A stretch of DNA of 10,862 bases, taken from assembly GCA_002350065.1 (NCBI GenBank), contig DEDQ01000012.1, positions 32,846 to 43,707 on the forward strand, written 5' to 3'. Of this stretch, positions 4,596 to 10,862 are shown piece after piece; the first letter of the stretch is position 1; each line of letters starts with the position of its first letter. The DNA comes from Ruminococcus flavefaciens. Its GTDB lineage: Bacteria > Bacillota > Clostridia > Oscillospirales > Ruminococcaceae. Made by a program: the position numbers and the translations under genes. A model generated the notes under the pieces. It searched no databases. It was not told the DNA's origin and worked only from the letters and a program-made list of their open reading frames with translations.

Positions 4596-7500
4596 TTATT
4601 TTACGTAGCCGGAAAGTCCGGAAATGCCCTGAGTTTTTACTGCGTTTGCGATGAGTCCGGCGATGACCTTTGCGCCGTTCTCGTTGAAGTGAGTCATGTC
4701 GGTCGAGCCCTGTACTGCTCCTGCCATGTGATACGAAAGAGCTGTGTTATAGCCTACTTTATTATAATGGTTCACCATTATGCCGTTTACATCAACATAG
4801 GGAACATTATACTTCGCAGCAAGCTTCTTGCAGGCGTCGCTGTAGTTTGTATAGCTTGCAGTGAACTGTCCGTTCGAGTATGACTTTGCGCTGAGTGTGC
4901 AGGACATCAGTATGGGAGTTGCTCCCTTTGCCTGCGTGTCCTTTATAAATGAGGTCATGTACCACTCGTATGAACCCGATGAGGGATTGTCTACGTTTCC
5001 GCAGGTGGGAGCGTATCTGTCGGCATTGGATTTGCCGGCATCGTTGATAGCAAACTGTATCATTACGAAATCGCCCTTCTTGAGGTTCTCGGTGATGTAT
5101 GCGAATCTGCCCTCGTCGTAGAACTTCTTGGAGCTTCTTCCGGCGATTGCCTGATTGCTCACTGTAACGTCATCTGAGAAGTAATCCGAGAGATAGTAGC
5201 CCCAGCCCTGAATGGGTCCGCCGTTCTGGCTCTGCTTGCTTGCGTTGTAGTACTGGCAGGTAGAATCTCCGGCGAGGTAAACGGTGGGCTTGCTGCCGTC
5301 GAGTATCTGCTGACCGGCATTGGGGTCGTAGAGCTCGGCAACAGGCTCGTCTGTGAGTGTGAGGTCGATGTAGTCGAAGTTGGGTCCGCCCTCGCTTACT
5401 GCCGACTCGAACTTGATAGTATTCGCGCCTGCCTTCAGCGGAAGAACGATGCCGTACTCGTTCCACTCGGTCCATGAGCCGGTGGAGGGGAAGGACTGCT
5501 GCCAGTATGAAGATGTATCGCCGTTGACGTATACGTTAGTCTTGCGGTCGATGCTGGAGCCGTTTGCAAAGCGGATATGTGTCATGTAGTTGCCGCTCTG
5601 GGGAACGTTTACGCTGAATGTGAGATAGCTTCCCGCAACGTTGTTGAGGTTCACATAGCCGATATTTCCGGAAGTGCCCATGCCGGCTTCGGTCTTGGTG
5701 AAGCCGCTGTTGCTGGACTCTGCCCAGCCGTCGTTCCATGTCTGGTCAACTGCAAAATAATAGGGCGAAGTGGTCGTTGTCTGTACCGTTGTAGTTGTAG
5801 CAGATGTTGTCGTGGTGGAAGATGTAGTCTCCTTCTGAGCTGCGGGGAGAGTTTTAAGTCCCGCGTCTACCATCTGTATGAAGAGCGCATCGCTTGCAGT
5901 AACTCCGCCAAAGCCGTCAACATCTGCATTTCTCTTGCCTTCGGGTGAGAGATCATACTTGTCTCTGTTGCCGATAAACTGGAGTATAGCAACTGCGTCC
6001 GCAACAGTTACGCTGCCGTCGCAGTTTGCGTCGCCGGGAACGTACTCTGAGTCCGAGCTTGTGGAAGCGGTTGTGACTGTTTCCGTAGTTGTCGTAGTCG
6101 CAGCCGTGGTAGTTGTGGCCTCCTGAGGCTTTGCCTTGACGAAAACTGAGTAGTTCATGCAGTTGTATATGGTGCTGTTTGCGCCGAGAACTACCTGCTC
6201 GCCGCTTGCGAAGTCCTTGCTGTAGATGTAGAATATCTCGCCGTTGCACTCGAACGATGAACCCGTGTTCGTGTAGGAGCTCAGCCACGAGGGAGCTGTT
6301 ACTCTGTTGTCGAGAGCGACATATACCGTCGCGTCAGCCTTTACGCTGAACTTAGCCTCGTCGCCGGAGAAATTCTTGGAATTTCCGGCTGTGATGATGT
6401 GCTCGGAACCATTGAGGAACTCCGGATAGGAGGAAACTGTGAAGTCTCTGTCGCCGAAGAGCTTCATGCCCGTATTCGTATCGCCTATGCCCCATGCGGG
6501 AGCATTTGCGCTATCATAAACTGTAAGTCCGGAAATGTACTTTCCGTTGAGAGGAAGATTTACGACCTCTGCCGTCCACTTCTGGCAGTCGTGACCGTTT
6601 ACCTCCCACTGCTGAACATTTGCTCCCGCAGTTGTGAGGGCGTTTGTTACCTCGACTGCCGACTTGCCGCCGGAGCACTTGGTCAGGATATTGTATGAGC
6701 CGTCGGTATTGCGCTTGAAGCTGAACTGCTGATTGTCTCCGCCGCCAAAGCTGTAAATGCCGACATTCTGTCCGTTAGTCGCCTTGTTGCCCGATACATC
6801 GAGAACGAGTGAGCAGTCGAGCGCCGATGTTATATAATAGTAGCCGTCGCCTGCGGATTTCAGCTTCCAGGCATTGTACTCAGCGGGAGAATCGCTTCCC
6901 CACTGGTCAACGTTCGTGCCGCTTTCAGCCTTGCCCTCAGAGACCTCCATGTAAAGTCCGCTGTTGACATTTTTGAAAGCGTAGTAGACGTCCTCGTTCA
7001 TCTCAGCCGCCGAAGAACTGCTCAGGTCAACAAGTCCAGACATGAGCTCTGCTATTTTCAGAGAGCCCTTCTTGCTCTGGTGGAGGTCGTCATCAGCCGC
7101 GTAATACTCAGTCATAGCATCGTATCCGCCAATGCTGAAGCCGAAGTCCTGCCATGCAGTGAAAAGGTCAACTACCTTAACGTTCTCCTGACTTCCGACT
7201 GTATCAAGCTCGCCGCCGAACCAGCGTCCGCCGAGTCGGGGATTTCTGTTGTAGTCGCCGTGACGTCCCTGCTGCTTGACAAGTATAACTTCCATGCCTT
7301 TTTTCTTGGCACGCCGGGTCATATCAGTTACTACTTCACGGTATTCGTCCTTGTTGGAATAATTGGTATCGTTTATGCCGATAGAGATGATGTAAACGTC
7401 TCCGGTCTTGCCGTATTTTTCTATCGCATCGAACTGTCCGCCGGAAACGAAGCCCTTGGCATACTGACCGCTGGTAGCCATATTTCTGACCTCATATCCG

Positions 7501-8162
7501 CCCTTAGCGGCATATTGTCCGAAATACTGACCCCAGCCGTGCTGAGCTGTATCAGCCTGATTGTAGTAGTTCGCAACCGTCGAATCGCCGCATATCCAGA
7601 CCATAGGCGGCATCTCGCCGGTAGTATTTATCTGGGTTATCTCGATTGCCGAGATAGACCTCTGACCGTTCTTTATGCCGGTAACAGCCTGTATATTGAG
7701 CTGTCCGTCCGTAACAGGGAGCTTTATCGTCTCGGTGGCGTTGAGCCTTGTGAGGTTCATTATCTGGAGCATTCCCTCCATTTTTATAGAGCAGCGCGGA
7801 GCGTTGCCGACTGTCACCTTGACCTCATACAGACCCTTCGGCAGGTCAACGTTGAACGTATTTGCAGCATCATCAGATTTGAACTCGACAGCATCGCTGC
7901 CTGCGCCGCTTCCGCCGGCGGAGACGTTTCCGACGTTCCATGTCTGAGCGAAGCCATAGCCGCGTGAAGCGTTATAGCCGTCCGAGGCGGAAACTCCTGT
8001 AAATCCTGATGACACGCCGCCTGAGCCGAAGTCGAATTTCCAGTTTGCCGAAGCGGCTGACGCAGTCAGCGCGCGCTCGGGAAGTATAGTGCCGGCTCCC
8101 GCAAATGCAGAGAGGGAAAGTGCGAGGGAGGTCGCGGCACTCAGCATTTTTTTGATTTTCAT
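4596..8162 (-). CDS. Secreted multidomain esterase: two SGNH (rhamnogalacturonan acetylesterase-like) domains, ricin-type lectin, internal dockerin, CBM35/6-like module
   Basis: This 1188-residue protein probably deacetylates pectin (rhamnogalacturonan) or another plant polysaccharide outside the cell. The ATG at 8162 has GGAGG 6 bases upstream and is followed by a signal peptide (1-37, ending TASAAS). Modules in order: a beta-sandwich (about 40-180); SGNH 1 (187-380) with GDST (Ser194), SG (231-232), GIND (Asn264) and DDLH (His361); a ricin-B-type lectin (390-530) with QQF and QKW repeats; an accessory module (540-678) like those of clostridial pectinases; a Thr-rich linker; a type I dockerin (708-773); a second Thr-rich linker (778-799); a CBM35/6-like module (801-938); SGNH 2 (959-1175) with GDST (Ser967), AGRSS (1007-1011), AIND (Asn1040) and DMTH (His1158). 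The first dockerin Ca loop, DANCDGSVT, is good; in the second (747-758) a ligand position is Phe751. The gene is monocistronic. Domain limits are approximate and the polysaccharide is inferred. Confidence 0.9.
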   Translation of the reverse strand: MKIKKMLSAATSLALSLSAFAGAGTILPERALTASAASANWKFDFGSGGVSSGFTGVSASDGYNASRGYGFAQTWNVGNVSAGGSGAGSDAVEFKSDDAANTFNVDLPKGLYEVKVTVGNAPRCSIKMEGMLQIMNLTRLNATETIKLPVTDGQLNIQAVTGIKNGQRSISAIEITQINTTGEMPPMVWICGDSTVANYYNQADTAQHGWGQYFGQYAAKGGYEVRNMATSGQYAKGFVSGGQFDAIEKYGKTGDVYIISIGINDTNYSNKDEYREVVTDMTRRAKKKGMEVILVKQQGRHGDYNRNPRLGGRWFGGELDTVGSQENVKVVDLFTAWQDFGFSIGGYDAMTEYYAADDDLHQSKKGSLKIAELMSGLVDLSSSSAAEMNEDVYYAFKNVNSGLYMEVSEGKAESGTNVDQWGSDSPAEYNAWKLKSAGDGYYYITSALDCSLVLDVSGNKATNGQNVGIYSFGGGDNQQFSFKRNTDGSYNILTKCSGGKSAVEVTNALTTAGANVQQWEVNGHDCQKWTAEVVNLPLNGKYISGLTVYDSANAPAWGIGDTNTGMKLFGDRDFTVSSYPEFLNGSEHIITAGNSKNFSGDEAKFSVKADATVYVALDNRVTAPSWLSSYTNTGSSFECNGEIFYIYSKDFASGEQVVLGANSTIYNCMNYSVFVKAKPQEATTTTAATTTTTETVTTASTSSDSEYVPGDANCDGSVTVADAVAILQFIGNRDKYDLSPEGKRNADVDGFGGVTASDALFIQMVDAGLKTLPAAQKETTSSTTTTSATTTTVQTTTTSPYYFAVDQTWNDGWAESSNSGFTKTEAGMGTSGNIGYVNLNNVAGSYLTFSVNVPQSGNYMTHIRFANGSSIDRKTNVYVNGDTSSYWQQSFPSTGSWTEWNEYGIVLPLKAGANTIKFESAVSEGGPNFDYIDLTLTDEPVAELYDPNAGQQILDGSKPTVYLAGDSTCQYYNASKQSQNGGPIQGWGYYLSDYFSDDVTVSNQAIAGRSSKKFYDEGRFAYITENLKKGDFVMIQFAINDAGKSNADRYAPTCGNVDNPSSGSYEWYMTSFIKDTQAKGATPILMSCTLSAKSYSNGQFTASYTNYSDACKKLAAKYNVPYVDVNGIMVNHYNKVGYNTALSYHMAGAVQGSTDMTHFNENGAKVIAGLIANAVKTQGISGLSGYVK
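5846..6041 (-). other. Region encoding the internal type I dockerin
   Basis: Residues 708-773 hold two F-hand-like halves: DANCDGSVTVADAVAILQFI (711-730) and DVDGFGGVTASDALFIQ (747-763). Dockerins bind cohesins on scaffoldins and thereby mount enzymes on a cellulosome or cell surface. Here the module is flanked by Thr-rich linkers and lies between the two halves of the enzyme, not at its end. Confidence 0.85.
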
Positions 8163-8208
8163 GATTATCCTCCATTCGTGTAAAGGGTCACACGTTTTCA
8201 TTATTTTA

Positions 8209-8237
8209 ATTATATCACGAAGAATTAACAAAGTCAA
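8209..8237 (-). promoter_or_regulatory. Extended -10 promoter of the esterase gene
   Basis: On the minus strand, TTGACT (8237-8232), a 17-base spacer ending TGA, and TATAAT (8214-8209). The start should be near 8202, giving a 5' leader of about 40 bases. That leader contains a short dyad, CGTGT-N8-ACACG (8177-8194), that could be a weak operator. Confidence 0.8.
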
Positions 8238-8393
8238 TAATTGTAATGTTCAAAATCGAATCATTTTTATATCATTTTGCTCCTTTTATACGCTCGTATA
8301 TAGATTTTCGCAGATACTTTTGCCGCTTCTGCGGATTATTGTACATATACCCCGCGGAACGGACCGAAGCTCCCGTTAAAAATGCGGATAATA

Positions 8394-8421
8394 TTGACAT
8401 TTCAGATAATCATGGTATAAT
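8394..8421 (+). promoter_or_regulatory. Perfect-consensus promoter of the radC-like pair
   Basis: TTGACA (8394-8399), a 16-base spacer and TATAAT (8416-8421). The predicted start (about 8428) falls exactly at the edge of the hairpin repeat, so the mRNA would begin with that hairpin. The region between this promoter and the divergent esterase promoter (8238-8393) holds nothing else recognisable. Confidence 0.8.
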
Positions 8422-8428
8422 TGAATAA

Positions 8429-8476
8429 AGGCAACACCGCACAAAGACGTCAGGCGGTCTTTGTACGGTGTTGCCT
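8429..8476 (+). repeat. Palindromic repeat, 20-bp arms, in the radC leader
   Basis: Arms AGGCAACACCGCACAAAGAC (8429-8448) and its reverse complement (8457-8476) have one mismatch around an 8-base loop (8449-8456). The arm is the same sequence that enters both window edges (27-44 and 10847-10862). No T-run follows on the plus strand, so it is not an obvious terminator for this transcript. It could be a minimal MITE- or REP-like element made of two terminal inverted repeats. In the RNA it would form a strong 5' hairpin that may protect the mRNA (inference). Confidence 0.8.
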
Positions 8477-8504
8477 AAAGTATAAAAACGAAAGGAGCCG
8501 GCTT

Positions 8505-9197
8505 ATGGCAGAGGATAATCTCCACAGCGGTCACCGCGACAGGCTCAGACAGCGCCTTATGACCTTCGGTGCGGACGCGCTCTGCGAGCATGAGCTGCTC
8601 GAGCTGATACTCTTTTACGCGCTTCCCCGCGTGAATACCAACGACATCGCGCACTGTCTCGTCAACAGGTTCGGCACCATAAACAATATCCTCAACGCGC
8701 CGCAGTCCGAGCTCGAAAGCGTCAGGGGCGTAGGAGGTTCGACGGCTGAATTTATCCGTCTTATGCGCGATATGTGCGCAGATTACGAGGCTCTCCCGCC
8801 GGAAGCAGAAAAGCTCCCCGACACGGAGAGCCTTTGCAGATATTTCACCGGCTATTTCAGCGGCACTGCGGCTGACCTGTGCCTGCTTATCAGCCTGAGC
8901 AGCGACCTTTCCGTTATCGGGCGCTCAAGCTTCTCCGCTGCGAGCATTATGAACGGGAACTCCGAAATAAAACGCATCGCCGCTTCGCTCCTGCGCAGCG
9001 GCTGCTCGAGGATAGCTCTCGGCATCGTTCACCCCGACCGTCCGCCCGTTCCGGACGAGGACGATTTCACTATAGCCCGCTTCATCGCTGAACGTCTCGA
9101 GCCCATAGGCATTTTCCTTGAGGACTGCGTCATCTGCGGCGGCGGTAAAGCCTTCTCGATGAAGCAGAGCGGCGCATTCTCTTTCAGGCGGTATTGA
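8505..9197 (+). CDS. RadC-like protein with degenerate JAMM motif
   Basis: This 230-residue protein has the length and order of the RadC/UPF0758 family: an N-terminal HhH region (SGHRDRLRQRLMTFG at 8-22, ESVRGVGGSTAEFI at 71-84) and a C-terminal JAB/MPN domain (about 105-230). Family members carry HNHPSGxPxPSxxD. Here the equivalent is GIVHPDRPPVPDEDD: the first metal His is Ile174, the Ser is Asp178 and the Gly is Arg179, while His176, Pro177 and Asp187 remain. Metal-dependent hydrolysis is therefore unlikely. The role of RadC is poorly known even in model bacteria, and the old DNA-repair assignment is doubtful. The ATG at 8505 is set by AAAGGAG (8491-8497). The next gene starts 1 base after this stop, and it is a paralogue. 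Confidence 0.85.
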   Translation: MAEDNLHSGHRDRLRQRLMTFGADALCEHELLELILFYALPRVNTNDIAHCLVNRFGTINNILNAPQSELESVRGVGGSTAEFIRLMRDMCADYEALPPEAEKLPDTESLCRYFTGYFSGTAADLCLLISLSSDLSVIGRSSFSAASIMNGNSEIKRIAASLLRSGCSRIALGIVHPDRPPVPDEDDFTIARFIAERLEPIGIFLEDCVICGGGKAFSMKQSGAFSFRRY

Positions 9198-9198
9198 T

Positions 9199-9903
9199 AT
9201 GGACAACATGAAAAAGCTGCTAAGACAGCGCTATTTCGCGGACGAAAAGCTCTCCGAGCGCGAGAGGCTCATACTCCTGCTGTCATACTCCGAACGCGGC
9301 AAAAAGGCCGAGGAAATTGCCGACAATATCCTCTCAGTGTACGGAAGTATCCGGAATGCCGCCGATTCCGACCCCGTTCTCCTCATGCGTGAATGCAAAG
9401 CCGGCAAGCAGACCGCCGCCCTGCTCGCTCTGATACCTCAGCTCAGCCGCAAATGCGCGATACTAAGCTGCGGGAATATGCTCCTTGATTCAACGAGCGC
9501 GGCAAAACGCTATTTCTCGGCATATATGCGCACCGGCACAAAAGAAAAGACCGTCGCTGCCGCTGTAGACAAGCAGTTCCGCATTATCAGCACCGAGCTC
9601 ATCTCCGAGGGCGAGCCCTCCGCGGTGAAGGTCTCTTTCCGCAGGATAGCCGAATTCGCTTTCAGGCACGAAGCTGCTTACATTTTCGCGGCGCATATCC
9701 ACACCTCCGGAGCCGCAACGCCCTCGGATAAAGATATAAGCGCCACTCTCAGCATGAAAGAGGCGCTTTCCGCAATCGATATTATCCTCGCCGACCACAT
9801 AATAACTGCTCCCGACAGGAGCGCGGTATCCATGCGCGAGATACTTCCGGCAGGGACTTTTCCGCCTGTGGCGGGCTATTCTACCACGGGTGAACAGTTA
9901 TAG
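9199..9903 (+). CDS. Second RadC-like protein, metal motif largely intact
   Basis: This 234-residue protein is a diverged paralogue of the upstream gene. The N-terminal part (LSERERLILLLSYSERGKKAEEIADNIL, 18-45, then GSIRNAADSDP and LLALIPQLSRK) matches the RadC helical region, though the HhH Gly pattern is replaced by MRECKAGKQT. The C-terminal MPN domain has H166-I-H168-T-S170-G...P-S176-x-x-D179, keeping the two His, the Ser and the Asp of the JAMM motif, and LADH (197-200) near the usual LDH. A possible upstream Glu is E133 or E137. ATG 9199 follows the first gene's TGA by 1 base with a weak SD (AGGCGG, 9186-9191), so it is probably translationally coupled. The 3' end overlaps the converging peptidase gene by 23 bases. 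No terminator is seen. Confidence 0.8.
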   Translation: MDNMKKLLRQRYFADEKLSERERLILLLSYSERGKKAEEIADNILSVYGSIRNAADSDPVLLMRECKAGKQTAALLALIPQLSRKCAILSCGNMLLDSTSAAKRYFSAYMRTGTKEKTVAAAVDKQFRIISTELISEGEPSAVKVSFRRIAEFAFRHEAAYIFAAHIHTSGAATPSDKDISATLSMKEALSAIDIILADHIITAPDRSAVSMREILPAGTFPPVAGYSTTGEQL

Positions 9904-10774
9904 CCTGCCTTCCGAGCTCGCGGTAGCGCTGCTCTGAAACAGCCTTCGGATAGAGCACGTTTGCTCCGGTCTGCGGGTCGTGGAAGCAGTAATTCTCGTC
10001 GTCGTAGCCGACAAGCACGAGACAGTGCTCGTTCGATATCCACGAGAATTCCTCGCCGGTATCGGTGATAATCCATTTGTTGTTGTCCTCGGTGTGAGTC
10101 GGCTCCATGTTGGTGCTCGCCCATATGAGGACCGGCTCGCCGCGGTCTATGTACTCCATGCACAAGTCCTTGAGCGAGATGCCGCTAAGATTCGCTGCAT
10201 CGTAGTATTTGCGCTCGAGGTATTTCCTCAGCCCTGAGAAAATGGCTCCGCTGTAGCAGCCGTAGCTGAAATTGTATATATCGTTCGGGTCGCCGATAAA
10301 GACCTTGTTAGGGTCGTCGCCGTAGTATGTTCCCGGATTCATAAAATCCTCGGTCACGCTTCCCGTGCCGACGTAGCCCTGCTCTATCAGCTCTGACGGC
10401 GATATATCAAACCCGTAGTACGCAAGAAGCATCGACGCGCAGACAAGCTCGCAGCCCGTAGGGTATTCGTCCTGCGAGTAATACGGAACATCAAGACAAA
10501 AGAGTTCTCCCGCGGCGGTGCCCTCAGCAGGCGTTTCCTCTCCGGAAGAGTTCTCTTCATCTGCGGCGGAGGTCTCTTCGGGAGCTGTATTCTCAGCAGC
10601 CGTGGTATGCGATGCGCCTCCGGAGAAGTCCAGAGCCGGCATTTCGGGAACTCCGGTAAAGACGAATGTGGTTGTCTCCTCGGGTATCTCCGATGACATC
10701 TCTGTTTCCCCGTCAGACAGACTGCACGAGCACAGAGTCAGAGTCGCCATAGCCGCGGCAATTATCCTTTTCAT
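9881..10774 (-). CDS. C39-like (papain-fold) cysteine peptidase lipoprotein
   Basis: This 297-residue protein starts at the ATG at 10774 with AGGAGG (10781-10786) 6 bases upstream. The signal peptide (1-18) has a lipobox-like end, LTLCSC (13-18), so it is probably a lipoprotein. A Ser/Thr/Glu-rich, poorly ordered linker (20-90) leads to the catalytic domain (92-297). The active-site pattern fits the peptidase C39-like (YvpB-type) family: VPYYSQ with Gln101, YPTGCE with Cys108, EHCLVLVGYD with His250, and HDPQTG with Asp266. It probably acts outside the membrane on an unknown peptide or protein. It lacks the ABC transporter domains of bacteriocin-processing C39 proteins, and no bacteriocin precursor is seen nearby. 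The gene stands alone with its own promoter. Confidence 0.85.
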   Translation of the reverse strand: MKRIIAAAMATLTLCSCSLSDGETEMSSEIPEETTTFVFTGVPEMPALDFSGGASHTTAAENTAPEETSAADEENSSGEETPAEGTAAGELFCLDVPYYSQDEYPTGCELVCASMLLAYYGFDISPSELIEQGYVGTGSVTEDFMNPGTYYGDDPNKVFIGDPNDIYNFSYGCYSGAIFSGLRKYLERKYYDAANLSGISLKDLCMEYIDRGEPVLIWASTNMEPTHTEDNNKWIITDTGEEFSWISNEHCLVLVGYDDENYCFHDPQTGANVLYPKAVSEQRYRELGRQAITVHPW

Positions 10775-10807
10775 ATCCGACCTCCTGACATAAAAGCATT
10801 CCTTTAT

Positions 10808-10836
10808 ATTATTCCCTATTTCACAGAAAATGTCAA
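10808..10836 (-). promoter_or_regulatory. Promoter of the C39-like peptidase gene
   Basis: On the minus strand, TTGACA (10836-10831), a 17-base spacer and AATAAT (10813-10808). The predicted start is near 10801, about 27 bases before the ATG. The edge copy of the repeat ends 10 bases upstream of the -35 box. Confidence 0.75.
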
Positions 10837-10846
10837 GCATTTTTTA

Positions 10847-10862
10847 AGGCAATACCGCACAA
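10847..10862 (+). repeat. Partial copy of AGGCAAYACCGCACAAAG repeat at the right edge
   Basis: AGGCAATACCGCACAA is identical over 16 bases to the left-edge copy (reverse complement of 29-44) and differs by one base from the arm at 8429. It points outward, so the element continues beyond the window, as at the left edge. Confidence 0.65.

Noticed and set aside
7080..7967. A 295-codon open frame on the plus strand opposite the esterase
   Set aside because: Antisense to SGNH domain 1 and the N-terminal beta-sandwich, whose motifs are unambiguous. No SD or promoter of its own was seen.
8163..8237. Upstream start for the esterase, extending its N-terminus
   Set aside because: It would begin at the -35 box of the gene's own promoter; ATG 8162 has GGAGG and is followed by a normal signal peptide.
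8421..8504. Upstream TTG start for the first RadC-like gene
   Set aside because: It begins inside the -10 box and would translate the hairpin repeat; AAAGGAG at 8491-8497 places the start at 8505.
9862..9874. CCGCC-TGT-GGCGG hairpin as a terminator between the convergent genes
   Set aside because: It lies inside the second RadC-like gene, has only a 5-bp stem and no T-run on either side.
9881..10774. Bacteriocin-processing C39 peptidase/transporter
   Set aside because: It lacks the ABC transporter domains and there is no double-glycine precursor nearby. The lipoprotein signal and the YPTGCE/HDPQTG pattern fit the stand-alone C39-like family.

Overview
The window looks like chromosomal DNA of a gut Clostridia bacterium of the genus Ruminococcus or a close relative. 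The main reason is a very large secreted esterase with a type I dockerin and Thr-rich linkers. Strong SD sites, sigma-A-type promoters and AT-rich intergenic DNA fit the same group. No rRNA, tRNA, CRISPR array or intact transposase is visible. Both window edges run into the same short repeat, which also occurs once inside the window. The piece may therefore be a contig that ends in a multicopy repeat.

Left third (1-4550, minus strand). Two transcription units lie head to tail. The upstream one is a three-gene NitT/TauT/SsuABC-type ABC importer: lipoprotein binding protein, ATPase, permease. Its genes overlap by 14 and 4 bases and it ends in a good terminator. The downstream one encodes an LCM/PPM1-type SAM methyltransferase. 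Each unit has its own strong promoter carrying a nearly identical 19-bp motif. Each also has a short leader reading frame with an excellent SD site. The methyltransferase leader starts MRANMMCCCMC and is followed by a perfect rho-independent terminator just before the methyltransferase SD. This is the layout of a cysteine (or Cys/Met) responsive attenuator. The importer leader is in an alternative frame Cys-rich, and the binding protein carries three CC-x6 repeats plus more cysteines in its ligand-binding lobe. Together these suggest a co-regulated, thiol-themed uptake and modification module. This is the most likely new biology here.

Middle (4547-8237, minus strand). One 1188-residue secreted protein has two SGNH esterase domains, resembling rhamnogalacturonan acetylesterases, with a ricin-type lectin module, an internal dockerin and a CBM35/6-like module between them. 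It is probably a pectin-deacetylating cellulosomal or cell-surface enzyme. It has its own extended -10 promoter and terminator.

Right part (8394-10862). A perfect-consensus promoter reads into a 20-bp stem hairpin and then two tandem RadC-like genes. The first has lost metal ligands of the JAMM motif and the second keeps H-x-H...D. They may form an inactive/active pair. Converging on them from the right edge is a C39-like cysteine peptidase lipoprotein with its own promoter, next to the edge copy of the repeat.
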